From Flavobacterium frigoritolerans (lineage in GTDB: Bacteria > Bacteroidota > Bacteroidia > Flavobacteriales > Flavobacteriaceae): 64,000 bases of DNA. The notes under the pieces were generated by a model. The model was not told the origin of the DNA, did no database searches, and saw only the letters and a list, made by a program, of their open reading frames with translations. This document shows, piece by piece, positions 1-9,800 of the stretch. Location: contig NZ_JAOZEV010000008.1 of NCBI RefSeq assembly GCF_025847275.1, positions 1 through 64,000 of the forward strand. Direction: 5' to 3'. The position numbers and the translations under genes were made by a program. Position 1 is the first letter of the stretch, and each line of letters starts with the position of its first letter.

Positions 1-105
1 CTTTTTAGACTAACCAATATTTATGCTTAATTTTTGCTGCTCCACAGGTTTTCGTATTGATCCCTTTTTTGGTATTGATCATAAATTTTCACGAAACTTT
101 ATTCC

Positions 106-140
106 ACAAAAAAAGCCTCGAATAAATTCGAGGCTTTTGC
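106..140 (-). terminator. Rho-independent terminator after tRNA-His
   Basis: A GC-rich stem (GCCTCGAA pairing with TTCGAGGC around a 4-nt loop) is followed on the minus strand by a T-run. It lies just downstream of the minus-strand tRNA-His gene and probably ends its transcript. Confidence 0.75.
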
Positions 141-146
141 TTCTTG

Positions 147-221
147 GGTGGATGACCGGGTTCGAACCGGCGACCCTCGGTACCACAAACCGATGCTCTA
201 ACCAACTGAGCTACAACCACC
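147..221 (-). tRNA. tRNA-His (anticodon GTG)
   Basis: Read on the minus strand, this is a full cloverleaf. The D-arm is GCTC/GAGC around a GG-containing loop. The anticodon stem TCGGT/ACCGA closes the loop TTGTGGT, giving anticodon GTG. The T-loop is TTCGAAC. An extra 5' G can pair with the C discriminator, the hallmark of histidine tRNAs. CCA is not encoded. The acceptor stem (GTGGTTG against CATCCAC) has one apparent T-T mismatch at pair 5-68. It is the only ordinary-looking tRNA in the window, and it is independent of the degenerate tRNA-like elements at 17-20 kb. Confidence 0.9.
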
Positions 222-297
222 ATTTGTGCTTAGCGGTGGCAAAGATACAACTAAAGTTCACTTCTGCAAACAAAAAAGCGAAAAAATTTCATCTTTT

Positions 298-1014
298 TTA
301 CAACAAATTTCCTAAACTATTGACAGCCAAACACCTTTCAATAGTAAATCCTTCTGCAAAATCTACCCCAACTAACCTTCCTAAGTCTTGCGCACGATAA
401 TTTAAGCTTTCAAGGAAGTTCTTACTCGTTATTGGAGTAGCAGGTTCTTTAGAATTTGCATCATAAAACTGCGATCCATATGCTAAAATAGATTCTATTT
501 TCTTTTCAGTAAACCCTGTGATATCTACAACAAAGTCTGGCTCTATATTTTTCCATTGAATATAATGATATACAACCTTAGGACGCCATGCTGTTTGTTG
601 CTCGCCGTTAAGAGTAGTTTCTATCTTCATCAAACCAGACAAGAAACAAGCATCAGAAACTAATTTACTTCCTTTTCCGTGATCAATATGACGATCATCG
701 ATAGCATTACATAAAACAATCTCTGGTTTGTACTTACGAATCATTTTAATGACTTCTAATTGATGCGCTTCATCATTAACAAAAAAACCATCACGCATTG
801 CTAAATTTTCACGTACAGAAACCCCTAATATATTTGCGGCAGCAGCTGCTTCAATGTCTCTAAGTTCAGCTGATCCACGCGTTCCTAATTCTCCTCGGGT
901 TAGATCAACAATACCTACTTTTTTCCCTAAAGAGATCTCTTTTAATATCGTACCTGCACAACCCAATTCTACATCATCTGGATGTGCTCCAAAAGCTAAT
1001 ATATCTAATTTCAT
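298..1014 (-). CDS. bshB1: Bacillithiol biosynthesis deacetylase BshB1
   Basis: LmbE/PIG-L family zinc deacetylase of 238 aa. Enzymes of the BshB1 type remove the acetyl group from N-acetylglucosaminyl-malate in the cytoplasmic pathway to bacillithiol, the low-molecular-weight thiol of many Firmicutes and Bacteroidota. The zinc motif AHPDD is near residues 10-14, and the second metal motif DDRHIDHG is near residue 110. The conserved segment GELGTRGSAELRDIEAA, typical of BshB1, is near residues 60-75. The open frame extends 18 codons further upstream, but the family starts with MKLDILAFGAHPDD, so the ATG at 1014 is chosen. The gene follows the isochorismate synthase and thioesterase genes on the same strand at about 100 bp and may share their transcript. 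Length is normal for the family. Confidence 0.93.
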   Translation of the reverse strand: MKLDILAFGAHPDDVELGCAGTILKEISLGKKVGIVDLTRGELGTRGSAELRDIEAAAAANILGVSVRENLAMRDGFFVNDEAHQLEVIKMIRKYKPEIVLCNAIDDRHIDHGKGSKLVSDACFLSGLMKIETTLNGEQQTAWRPKVVYHYIQWKNIEPDFVVDITGFTEKKIESILAYGSQFYDANSKEPATPITSKNFLESLNYRAQDLGRLVGVDFAEGFTIERCLAVNSLGNLL

Positions 1015-1084
1015 ATTTTTTTTATATTTAATACTAGTCTCAGTTTTCACTAAAAACTGCAACTGCAAACTTCTCTATTCTCTT

Positions 1085-1126
1085 TATTCTCTAGCTTCTA
1101 TTCTCTAGCTTCTATTCTCTTGCTTC
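1085..1126. repeat. Three tandem 14-bp repeats
   Basis: Three direct copies of TATTCTCTAGCTTC (third copy with one change) lie end to end between bshB1 and the isochorismate synthase gene. They run into the stop codon and last codons of the latter. The sequence just before them is a looser version of the same CT-rich unit. It resembles a slippage-prone simple repeat. Confidence 0.8.
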
Positions 1127-2188
1127 TATATTCAAAACCCTTTTCATCGTCATTGATTTATTTACACTTTCCTCCCATTCGTGTTCAGGAATACTTTCTT
1201 TTGTAATTCCGCATCCCATATACAAAATAGCTTCAGAATTGCGTATTTGCATGCTTCGTAAATTTACAAACAAATCAGAACTTATCGAGTCGGATGCAAA
1301 ACTGCTATTTAGTTCACCCAAAAATCCAGTATAAAAAGTTCTATCGTAATTTTCATTTTCCAGAATAAATGCTCTCGATTTCTTTTTAGGATAACCACAA
1401 ACAGCAGGTGTTGGATGCAATAAATCAATTACTTCATCTAAACTTGAATTGGTATTTAATGCGCCAAAAATATCTGTTTTTATATGCCAGATGCTTCCGG
1501 CATTAGCACTATAGGGCTCTGTGACTTCAACAGATGAAGCTACGTCCTTCAATCTTTTTACAATAAAATCGGTAACATATTGCTGTTCATCTTTTTCTTT
1601 TTGATGCCAGATAACTTCTGATGCCAAAGCCGCCTTTTGAGTCCCTGCCAAAGCTGTTGTTTCAAAAACATTCCCATTTGCTTTAAGCAATTGCTCAGGT
1701 GTTGCCCCCATCCAGAATCCAACTTCAGGATGATAAAAACAATACACTAATGTTGTTGGGTATAAATTTGCCAGATTTTGAAAAGTCTCAATAAAATCAA
1801 AATCGTTCAAAGGAACAATTTCACTACGAGACAAAACCACTTTTTTGAACTCATCATTCACAATAGCTTTTACACCGTTTGCAACCAATGTTTCAAATTG
1901 TTTTTTGGTTTCTACATCATAACCAGAATCAGTTACATCTAATAAGCTTATCTCTTTTCGCTCTAATTCACTGGTGTAAATTTTAGATTCATTTTCAGGA
2001 ATAAGAACAATTTGTTTTTTATCAAAAGAAGCAAATACAAATCCTTTTTCCTTATAATCAACAACCTTATGCAACGTATTATTTTGTTGTAATAAAGCTA
2101 TGATTGTATCTGATTTTGGCTTTTTATAAAGTACAAAAGGCAACTGCTGCTCTTTGTGTTTTTTTATTTTAGAAAAAAATTTATTCAT
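1112..2188 (-). CDS. menF: Isochorismate synthase
   Basis: Chorismate-binding enzyme of 358 aa in the MenF/EntC/anthranilate synthase family. It converts chorismate to isochorismate, the first step toward menaquinone or catechol siderophores. The sequence carries the family signatures KVVLSRSE (near 117), TPEQLL (near 163), TALAGT (near 178), LHPTPAVCGYP (near 260), FYTGFLGE (near 285) and the C-terminal MGCGIT segment (near 333). It lacks any fused lyase domain. Ten bp upstream on the same strand is a hotdog thioesterase, so a menaquinone role is more likely than a siderophore role; no siderophore genes are nearby. The last codons overlap a tandem 14-bp repeat, so the C-terminus may vary between strains. 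Confidence 0.92.
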   Translation of the reverse strand: MNKFFSKIKKHKEQQLPFVLYKKPKSDTIIALLQQNNTLHKVVDYKEKGFVFASFDKKQIVLIPENESKIYTSELERKEISLLDVTDSGYDVETKKQFETLVANGVKAIVNDEFKKVVLSRSEIVPLNDFDFIETFQNLANLYPTTLVYCFYHPEVGFWMGATPEQLLKANGNVFETTALAGTQKAALASEVIWHQKEKDEQQYVTDFIVKRLKDVASSVEVTEPYSANAGSIWHIKTDIFGALNTNSSLDEVIDLLHPTPAVCGYPKKKSRAFILENENYDRTFYTGFLGELNSSFASDSISSDLFVNLRSMQIRNSEAILYMGCGITKESIPEHEWEESVNKSMTMKRVLNIEARE

Positions 2189-2198
2189 GATTTCCAGA

Positions 2199-2627
2199 TT
2201 ACTTTTTTTGTCTATCTAAAACCATGTTCGTCAATTTACACAACGAAACTAAATTACCTTCTTCATCCGTAATTTTAATTTCCCATAAATGCAAGCTTCT
2301 CCCTTTATGGATAATTCGAGCCGTGCCATAAACGAAACCTTCACGAATACTCTTTAAATGATTAGCCGAAATTTCAATTCCTCGTACTTCTTGTAATTCA
2401 GGATTTATAAAAAAGAAAGATGCTGCACTACCTACACTTTCGGCAAGTGCTACAGATGCACCTCCATGCAACAATCCCATTGGTTGGTGAACTGCTGAAT
2501 TTACTGGCATTCTGGCTACTAAAAAATCTGCTCCTGCATCTATATATTCAATTTTTAGGGTTTGCATCAAGGTGTTTTGTGAAAACTGATTGCAACGCTC
2601 CAATATTTGTTCTTTACTAAAATTCAT
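2199..2627 (-). CDS. Hotdog-fold acyl-CoA thioesterase, possible DHNA-CoA hydrolase
   Basis: PaaI/YbdB-type thioesterase of 142 aa. The motif HQPMGLLHGGASVALAESVGS (residues about 47-67) carries the family's HGG segment and the catalytic acidic residue on the hotdog helix. Family members hydrolyse small aromatic or acyl-CoA thioesters in the cytoplasm. The gene sits 10 bp upstream of isochorismate synthase in the same orientation. From that context I infer that it could release 1,4-dihydroxy-2-naphthoate from its CoA ester in menaquinone synthesis. A general PaaI-like detoxifying thioesterase is the alternative. Length and start (ATG, residues MNFSKEQ) fit the family. Confidence 0.85.
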   Translation of the reverse strand: MNFSKEQILERCNQFSQNTLMQTLKIEYIDAGADFLVARMPVNSAVHQPMGLLHGGASVALAESVGSAASFFFINPELQEVRGIEISANHLKSIREGFVYGTARIIHKGRSLHLWEIKITDEEGNLVSLCKLTNMVLDRQKK

Positions 2628-2752
2628 TTGTTTGGCTTTAAAATGTAAAATTAAATAAAAGATAAGTCACAAAACAGGAAATACAATTCTAAATTAAAAA
2701 TCATACGTTAATCGAATTACTTTTTTGCTATTTTTACATAAATTCTATTCAA

Positions 2753-4255
2753 ATGCGTACTTTTTTTTTACTATTTACTATCGGAATACTTTTAGCAACA
2801 AGTTCATGTAGAAGTGATTTTGAAACCGTTGCCAGTACTGGAGATTTAGTTTTCTCAAAAGACACCGTTTATCTAGATACCGTCTTTACCAATATTGGTT
2901 CGAGTACCTATCAATTAAAAGTCTATAACCAAAGTAAAAAAGACATCACGATCCCAACAATCAAATTAGGTAAGGGATTAAGCTCAAAATACAGAATGAC
3001 CGTTGATGGAATGCACGGAACAGAAGGAAAAATCTTTAGCGACGTCACGCTTTTAGCCAAAGACAGCATGTATATTTTTATAGAAACAACTGCTGCAATA
3101 ACCGATGCAAACCCTTCCGATTTTTTATACACCGATCAAATCCAATTTGATAGTGGTACAAATCTTCAGAATGTAGAATTAGTAACTCTAATTAAAGATG
3201 CTACTTTTTTATATCCAAAACATTATAGTGACGGAACTACCGAAACATTACCAATCAATGGTAAAGAAGTGGAAGGCTTTTACCTAGAAGATGACGAATT
3301 ACAATTTACAAACCAAAAAGCATATGTTATATATGGTTATGCTGCTGTTCCTGAAGGAAAAACTGCTACGTTTGATCCAGGCGCAAGGGTTTATTTTCAT
3401 TCAAATTCAGGACTCTTAGTTTCTAAAAATGCAAGTATTAATGTAAATGGTGCACTCTCTTCAACAGAAAAACTTGAAAAAGAAGTTATTTTTGAAGGAG
3501 ATCGCCTAGAAAATTTATATTCGGATATTCCCGGACAATGGGGAACTATATGGCTCGCCAATGGAAGCACAAATAACATTATAAATCATTTAACTATTAA
3601 AAACGCAACTACAGGTTTGTTTATAGAAAATAGCGATCAAACTACAGTAAGTATTAAAAATACACAAATTTACAACTCTGTTAATCATGGCATTTTAGCA
3701 GAAAACGGAAAAATAAAAGGGGAAAACATTGTAATTAATCGCGCAGGATTATCAAGTTTAGCTTGTTTATATGGTGGAAATTATCAATTTACACACTGTA
3801 CTTTTAATAACAACTGGCAAAGTTCTCAGCAAAGTGCAGTTTCTTTAAGCAATACTCTTGCAGGCGCGACTCCAGAAACCAAAGATTTAACACAAGCAAC
3901 TTTCAATAATTGCATTATTTACGGCTCAAATACTAACGAATTATCATTAGACAAAAAAAATAATTCAGCCTTTGTATACCAATTCAATAATTCCTTAATC
4001 AAATATAGCAGTACAAGTACCAATCCAGATTATCAATTTAATACCGATACTCAACATTACAACGGAATCATACTAAATCAAGATCCAAAGTTTTATAAAG
4101 TTTCTCAGAACAAACTTAATATCGACACTAATTCTGGTGCTTTCGCAAAAGGAAATCAGACGTATACTATTTCAATTGACATTATAGGAAACTCAAGAAC
4201 TTCCCCACCCGATTTAGGAGCTTATCAAAGTATGCCATTTCCGAAATCGAAATAA
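2753..4255 (+). CDS. Lipoprotein with predicted right-handed beta-helix
   Basis: Exported lipoprotein of 500 aa: a hydrophobic leader of about 18 residues ends in the lipobox-like ATSSC with the cysteine near residue 19. The N-terminal third (about 25-150) looks like an immunoglobulin or ASH-like beta domain (DTVYLDTVFTNIGSSTYQLK). The rest contains short repeating strands with Asn/Ile ladders (IINHLTIKNATTGLFIENS and following), typical of a parallel beta-helix. No catalytic residues were recognised. The gene is divergent from the thioesterase gene, with about 125 bp between them. Similar lipoproteins are common and uncharacterised in flavobacteria. The lipoprotein call is firm and the fold is inferred. 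Confidence 0.75.
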   Translation: MRTFFLLFTIGILLATSSCRSDFETVASTGDLVFSKDTVYLDTVFTNIGSSTYQLKVYNQSKKDITIPTIKLGKGLSSKYRMTVDGMHGTEGKIFSDVTLLAKDSMYIFIETTAAITDANPSDFLYTDQIQFDSGTNLQNVELVTLIKDATFLYPKHYSDGTTETLPINGKEVEGFYLEDDELQFTNQKAYVIYGYAAVPEGKTATFDPGARVYFHSNSGLLVSKNASINVNGALSSTEKLEKEVIFEGDRLENLYSDIPGQWGTIWLANGSTNNIINHLTIKNATTGLFIENSDQTTVSIKNTQIYNSVNHGILAENGKIKGENIVINRAGLSSLACLYGGNYQFTHCTFNNNWQSSQQSAVSLSNTLAGATPETKDLTQATFNNCIIYGSNTNELSLDKKNNSAFVYQFNNSLIKYSSTSTNPDYQFNTDTQHYNGIILNQDPKFYKVSQNKLNIDTNSGAFAKGNQTYTISIDIIGNSRTSPPDLGAYQSMPFPKSK

Positions 4256-4591
4256 AGCCCTTAGCGAGAAAACTTATCTAACTAAAGGCAATATTGAGAA
4301 AAACAGGGCTTTAAAACTTGGCAACTCTACGTCTTAGCAAGAAATAAACTAAACACACAAAAACTCACATCGTTTCATAATGGCCTGCAAAAATGCTAAA
4401 ACGCAAAGCCATCTTCAACTTAAATCTTTATAATAATTACGAGTAAGAAAAATGCTATATAAATTAAACATCTCTTAACATAAGGTATCTTTAAAAGATG
4501 TAGATTTGTTTGAATATAAAACTAACCAACTCAAAATCAATTTTTTGATACATTTTATAAGCTCCATTTTTTAAACTCAAACTAATTAATT
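4256..4591. other. Intergenic region with degraded dispersed repeat
   Basis: No convincing gene. It holds fragments such as CTTAGCGAGAAAACTT and CGTCTTAGCAAGAAA that resemble the dispersed repeat family seen again near 19.6-20.0 kb. It also holds a weak long-loop inverted repeat, AAAGCCC (4254-4260) with GGGCTTT (4306-4312), that might act as a terminator for the lipoprotein gene. Confidence 0.5.
4501..4508 (+). promoter_or_regulatory. Possible -7 box TAGATTTG for the endonuclease gene
   Basis: TAGATTTG matches the Bacteroidota -7 consensus TAnnTTTG, 84 bp upstream of the ATG. No clear -33 TTG is seen at the expected distance, so this is tentative. Confidence 0.35.
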
Positions 4592-6442
4592 ATGAAGAAA
4601 ATCTACTCTTCCATTTTATTACTGCTTTTTAGTTTTGCTGCTTTTGCTCAAATTCCTTCAGGATATTATAGCACTGCAACAGGGACAGGTTACGCCCTAA
4701 AAACACAATTGTACAACATCATAAAAGGCCATACAGACAATGGTTATGCTGGTTTATACACCACTTATCAAACATCCGATATAGATAATTTTTATGAAAA
4801 TGATGGAACAGTCTTAGATATGTATTCTGAAAATCCATCAGGAACAGATCCATATAATTATAGTATAGCAACTACACAACGATGTGGTAGTTATTCTGTA
4901 GAAGGAGATTGTTATAACCGCGAACATATAATTCCACAATCGGTTTTCAGCGAAAAATCACCTATGGTTTCTGATGCCCATTTTATAACACCAACTGACG
5001 GTAAAGTAAACGGAATTCGTTCAAACCATCCGCATGGGGTTGTAAACACACCAACCTATATTTCTCAAAACGGCGGAAAATTGGGATCAAACTCTACATC
5101 TGGCTATTCAGGAACTGTTTTTGAGCCAATTAATGAATTTAAAGGAGACATCGCCCGAATGTATTTTTATTTCGCAACCCGTTATGAAAATACTGTTTCT
5201 GGTTATAGTTATCCGATGTTTGATGGCTCAGGTGACAAAGTATTCACAGCTGCATTCTTAACTATTCTCTTAACATGGAATGCACAAGACCCTGTAAGCC
5301 CAAGAGAAATTGCAAGAAACAATGCTATTTACGCACGTCAAAATAATCGAAATCCTTATATCGATCATCCGGAATATGTAAACCAAATTTGGAGCCCATC
5401 TAGCGATACACAAGCACCAACTGCTCCAACAAGTTTAGCAAGTACCTCAAAAACTGCCAACACTATTTCTTTAAGCTGGTCTGCATCTACAGACAATGTA
5501 GGAGTTACTGGTTATAATGTATATGCTAATGGCGTTTTAAAAACTACAGTAACTGGATTGAGCGGAACAATTACTGGCTTAACTGCTTCTACAAATTACA
5601 ATATTACTGTAACTGCAAAAGATGCTGCAGGAAACAATTCGGCCACAAGTAATACCCTTACAGTAACAACAGATGCTGGTGGCGTAACTGACCCAGGAAC
5701 AGCAACCGATTTATTATTTTCTGAATATATAGAAGGTTCTGGAAATAACAAAGCACTAGAAATTCTGAATGCAACAGGCAGCGCAATTAACTTGTCTGGA
5801 TACACTATAAAAAGACAAACAAACGGAGCTGGAGCATGGAGTACGGGGCTTGCCTTGAGCGGAACTTTAAATAGCGGAACTAAATTTACTATTGTAAATA
5901 ATTTGATTGCTTCTACATGTTATCCTAAAGCCTCAGCCAATATTTCGACAACAGCTACAGAACTTACTTTTAATGGAAATGACCCTATGGGGTTATTTAA
6001 AAACGGAGTTCTTATTGACATCATCGGAACTTTTAATGGCGGAGCAGCTGACTTTGCTGCGAATGTAACTTTAAGAAGAAAATCGTCTGTAACTTCTCCA
6101 AGCACAACATTTAATTTAAGCTCACAATGGGATTCATTTGCTGTAGACTCTTGCGAAAATTTAGGGAATCGTACACTAAAAGTAACTGACCCAGAATTAG
6201 TTTCTGATTCTGACGAGATTCTTTTATATCCAAATCCTTCAGATGGTAACTTTTTTATTAATTTCGATAATTCAAATACTCCTTATACAATTGAAATAAT
6301 TTCGATATCTGGACAAAAAGTATTCGAAAAAATAAACACAACCCTGCAAAATATAGCCGTAAGTAATCTACCTAAAGGATTATATATCATTAAAGTTATA
6401 AAAGAGGAAAAAACCTTTATTAAAAAGATACTAATCAACTAA
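4592..6442 (+). CDS. Secreted endonuclease I with Fn3, lamin-tail and T9SS sorting domains
   Basis: Modular secreted protein of 616 aa. A signal peptide ending FAAFAQ (1-19) is followed by an endonuclease I (EndA/NucM) domain at about 20-265 with the active-site motif CYNREHIIPQS near residue 107. A fibronectin type III domain follows (about 270-360, SWSASTDNVGVTGYNVY), then a lamin-tail domain (about 373-510, LLFSEYIEGSGNNKALEI). The C-terminus is a type IX secretion sorting domain (about 538-616, LYPNPSDGNFFI to KKILIN). Family knowledge predicts a metal-dependent, nonspecific DNase/RNase secreted through the outer membrane, for nutrient acquisition or biofilm DNA turnover. A terminator-like hairpin follows the gene. 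It appears monocistronic. Confidence 0.93.
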   Translation: MKKIYSSILLLLFSFAAFAQIPSGYYSTATGTGYALKTQLYNIIKGHTDNGYAGLYTTYQTSDIDNFYENDGTVLDMYSENPSGTDPYNYSIATTQRCGSYSVEGDCYNREHIIPQSVFSEKSPMVSDAHFITPTDGKVNGIRSNHPHGVVNTPTYISQNGGKLGSNSTSGYSGTVFEPINEFKGDIARMYFYFATRYENTVSGYSYPMFDGSGDKVFTAAFLTILLTWNAQDPVSPREIARNNAIYARQNNRNPYIDHPEYVNQIWSPSSDTQAPTAPTSLASTSKTANTISLSWSASTDNVGVTGYNVYANGVLKTTVTGLSGTITGLTASTNYNITVTAKDAAGNNSATSNTLTVTTDAGGVTDPGTATDLLFSEYIEGSGNNKALEILNATGSAINLSGYTIKRQTNGAGAWSTGLALSGTLNSGTKFTIVNNLIASTCYPKASANISTTATELTFNGNDPMGLFKNGVLIDIIGTFNGGAADFAANVTLRRKSSVTSPSTTFNLSSQWDSFAVDSCENLGNRTLKVTDPELVSDSDEILLYPNPSDGNFFINFDNSNTPYTIEIISISGQKVFEKINTTLQNIAVSNLPKGLYIIKVIKEEKTFIKKILIN

Positions 6443-6466
6443 TTATAAATTAGCCATCTAGTAATT

Positions 6467-6495
6467 AAAAAGCGGCAATTTGTCGCTTTTTTTTG
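6467..6495 (+). terminator. Rho-independent terminator of the endonuclease gene
   Basis: A 10-bp stem (AAAAGCGGCA against TGTCGCTTTT, one G-T pair, 3-nt loop) is followed by a T-run, 25 bp after the stop codon. Confidence 0.85.
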
Positions 6496-6523
6496 TTTCT
6501 GAAGATTTTAAAATTAATTTTTC

Positions 6524-6626
6524 ACGCAGATTTTGCAGATAAAGCAGATACAAAACCTCTAAAGAATTTATGCAGATTCAATAATCCTCAAATCAATTAA
6601 ATCTGCTCAATCAGCCAAATCTGCGT
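6524..6626. repeat. Dispersed palindromic repeat (ACGCAGATTT family)
   Basis: Two 26-bp arms, 6524-6549 and 6601-6626, form an imperfect inverted repeat (four mismatches) around a spacer of about 50 bp. The outer ends are ACGCAGATTT and AAATCTGCGT. The same outer sequence recurs in a tighter hairpin at 13424-13471. The pattern matches the non-coding, transposon-free palindromes scattered through flavobacterial genomes. Confidence 0.75.
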
Positions 6627-6765
6627 TAAACAAAAACTTTGCGTCTTTTCAAAATTAAAAAAAAAACGCACTGCTCTGCGTCTCTACACATTACCATTGA
6701 CCCTCTCGACATTCTGATGAAAAAAAAATCACTGTGTTTTTTTTTAAAAGAGTTCGTTTTCAAAT
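6627..6765. other. Intergenic remainder upstream of purL promoter
   Basis: AT-rich sequence with no ORF. It includes a further fragment of a dispersed repeat (AAAACTTTGCGTC and nearby). No riboswitch-like structure was recognised before purL. Confidence 0.4.
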
Positions 6766-6796
6766 TTGCGCTTACTATTTATTTACACTAAATTTG
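6766..6796 (+). promoter_or_regulatory. Bacteroidota-type promoter of purL
   Basis: TTG at 6766-6768 (within TTTG) and TAAATTTG at 6789-6796 are separated by 20 bp. This fits the TTG-N17-23-TAnnTTTG promoter of Bacteroidota. The -7 box is 30 bp upstream of the chosen ATG. Its position downstream of the upstream-most in-frame codon also supports the shorter start. Confidence 0.7.
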
Positions 6797-6826
6797 CAAC
6801 TAAAATACAACAAACTACACAACACA

Positions 6827-9800
6827 ATGATTCATTTCTTTGAAAACCAAAGCAAAACTGTTTTTGCAGTACAAACGCAAAACGAAATTTCGGCTCAAGA
6901 CATTTCAAAATTAAACTGGCTTTTTGCCAACTCCAATAAAATTGAAAAATCCGTACTAACGGATTTTTTTGTTGGCCCACGTGCCACTATGATTACCCCT
7001 TGGAGTACCAATGCTGTAGAGATTACTCAGAATATGGGTATTCCTGGCATCATCAGAATTGAAGAATTTTATCCGGCAACAGCTGATTTTTCAGATTTTG
7101 ACCCGATGCTTTCGCAAAAGTATACTGAACTGAATCAAGAAATCTTTACTATCAACGTACAACCAGAAGCAATTTTGGACATCGATGATATTGCTGCTTA
7201 CAACAAAACTGAAGGTTTAGCTTTAAGCCAAGAAGAAGTAGATTATCTAGACAACCTAGCTGTTAAACTAGGACGTAAACTAACTGACTCTGAAATTTTT
7301 GCTTTCTCACAAGCAAACTCAGAACACTGTCGTCACAAAATTTTCAACGGAACTTTTGTAATCGATGGAGAAGAAAAAGAAACATCTTTATTCAAATTAA
7401 TCAAAAAAACATCTCAGGAAAACCCTAACGATATCGTTTCGGCTTACAAAGACAACGTGGCTTTTGTAAAAGGACCACGCGTACAGCAGTTTGCTCCAAA
7501 AACAGCAGACAAACCAGACTTTTATGAAATAAAAGAATTTGATTCGGTTATTTCATTAAAGGCCGAAACACACAATTTCCCAACAACTGTTGAGCCTTTT
7601 AATGGTGCTGCAACAGGATCAGGAGGAGAGATTCGTGACCGTCTTGCAGGAGGACAAGGTTCATTGCCACTTGCAGGAACAGCCGTTTACATGACTTCGT
7701 ATTCTCGCTTAGCAAAAGACCGTGAATGGGAAAATGCTGTTGACGAAAGAAAATGGTTATACCAAACTCCAATGGATATCTTGATAAAAGCTTCAAACGG
7801 AGCGTCAGATTTCGGAAATAAATTTGGTCAGCCACTTATTACAGGTTCAGTTTTAACATTCGAACATGAAGAAAACGACCGCAAGATTGGTTACGATAAA
7901 GTAATCATGCAAGCTGGTGGAATCGGTTACGGAAAATTAGATCAAGCCATTAAAAAGAAACCACAAGAAGGAGATAAAATTGTTATTCTTGGTGGAGAAA
8001 ATTATAGAATCGGAATGGGTGGAGCTGCGGTTTCATCTGCAGATACAGGAGCTTTTGGTTCAGGAATTGAATTAAATGCAATCCAACGTTCTAACCCAGA
8101 AATGCAAAAACGTGCTGCCAATGCCATTCGTGGTTTGGTAGAAAGCGATAACAACCCAATTGTATCTATTCACGATCACGGAGCTGGAGGACACTTAAAC
8201 TGTCTTTCTGAACTAGTAGAAGAAACTGGCGGATTAATTGATTTAGACAAATTACCTGTTGGAGATCCAACCCTTTCTGCTAAAGAAATTATCGGAAACG
8301 AATCTCAAGAAAGAATGGGATTAGTAATTGGTCAAAAAGATATTGATATCTTACAAAGAATCGCCGACAGAGAGCGTTCACCAATGTACCAAGTTGGAGA
8401 TGTAACGGGAGATCACCGTTTTACTTTTGAATCTAAATCAACTGGAGCTAAACCTATGGATTATGCTCTTGAAGATTTCTTCGGAAGTTCTCCAAAAACA
8501 ATAATGACCGATAAAACTATCGATAGAAATTATACTGCTGTTACTTATTCTGCAACAGATTTTGAAGGCTATTTACAAAGCGTTTTACGTTTAGAAGCTG
8601 TTGCATCTAAAGACTGGTTAACTAATAAAGTAGACCGTTGTGTAGGTGGAAAAGTTGCCAAACAACAAAATACAGGACCATTACAATTGCCATTGAATAA
8701 TTGTGGTGTAATGGCTTTAGATTATTTAGGTAAAGAAGGAATCGCAACATCTATCGGACACGCTCCTATTGCTGCTTTGATTGATCCTGTTGCAGGAAGC
8801 AGAAATGCAATTGCCGAATCATTATCAAATATTGTTTGGGCTCCAATTAAAGACGGATTAAAAGGAATTTCATTATCAGCAAACTGGATGTGGGCTTGTA
8901 AAAACGAAGGCGAAGATGCTCGTTTATATGCTGCTGTAGAAGGCTGTTCAGAATTTGCAATCGAATTAGGAATCAACATTCCAACAGGAAAAGATTCTCT
9001 TTCGATGAAACAAAAATATCCAAATGATGAAGTAATTGCACCGGGAACGGTTATTATTTCGGCAGGTGGAAATTGTACAGACATTAAAAAAGTAGTTGAA
9101 CCTGTTTTACAGAAAAACGGAGATTCTATTTATTATATCAATTTATCTCAAGATGCGTACAAATTAGGAGGTTCTTCTTTTGCACAAATCAGAAATACTA
9201 TCGGAAACGAAACTTCGACTATAAAAGACGCTTCGTTCTTTAAAAATGCATTTAATACCATTCAGGAATTAATTGGTGACGATCAAATTCTTGCTGGACA
9301 CGACATCGGAAGTGGTGGTTTAATCACAACTTTATTAGAATTGTGTTTTGCAGATGTAAATCTTGGAGCTAAAATTGATTTCTCAGCTTTCGCTGAAAAA
9401 GACTTATTGAAAGTCCTTTTTGCAGAAAACATCGGAATTGTTTTTCAGGCAAAATCAGATTCAGCTGTTGAAGCTAAATTAAATGCTAATAATATTGAAT
9501 TCTTCAAGATTGGTTCTGTAACTACTACCGAAACTTTAGAAGTTGGAAATTGGTCTTTAAACATTCCGAAATACAGAGATATCTGGTTTGAAACTTCTTA
9601 TTTATTAGATCAAAAACAATCTAAAAACGGAAGAGCACAAGCCCGTTTTGAGAATTACAAAAATCAAGTTTTAAACTATACTTTCCCAGCACATTTTACA
9701 GGAAAAAAACCTGTAATCGATGCTTCGAAACCAAAACCTAAAGCGGCTATTATTCGTGAAAAAGGAAGTAATTCTGAGCGCGAAATGGCAAATGCAATGT

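Noticed and set aside
23..400. Plus-strand 125-aa ORF across the tRNA-His gene
   Set aside because: It reads through the antisense of a tRNA and the antisense end of bshB1; it is a shadow with no start signal or family.
2753..4255. Pectate lyase or other polysaccharide lyase
   Set aside because: The beta-helix-like repeats are present but no catalytic residues or polysaccharide-utilisation neighbours are seen.
6443..6826. Purine riboswitch before purL
   Set aside because: No conserved three-way-junction core or loop-loop motif was found; the region holds a dispersed palindrome and a promoter.
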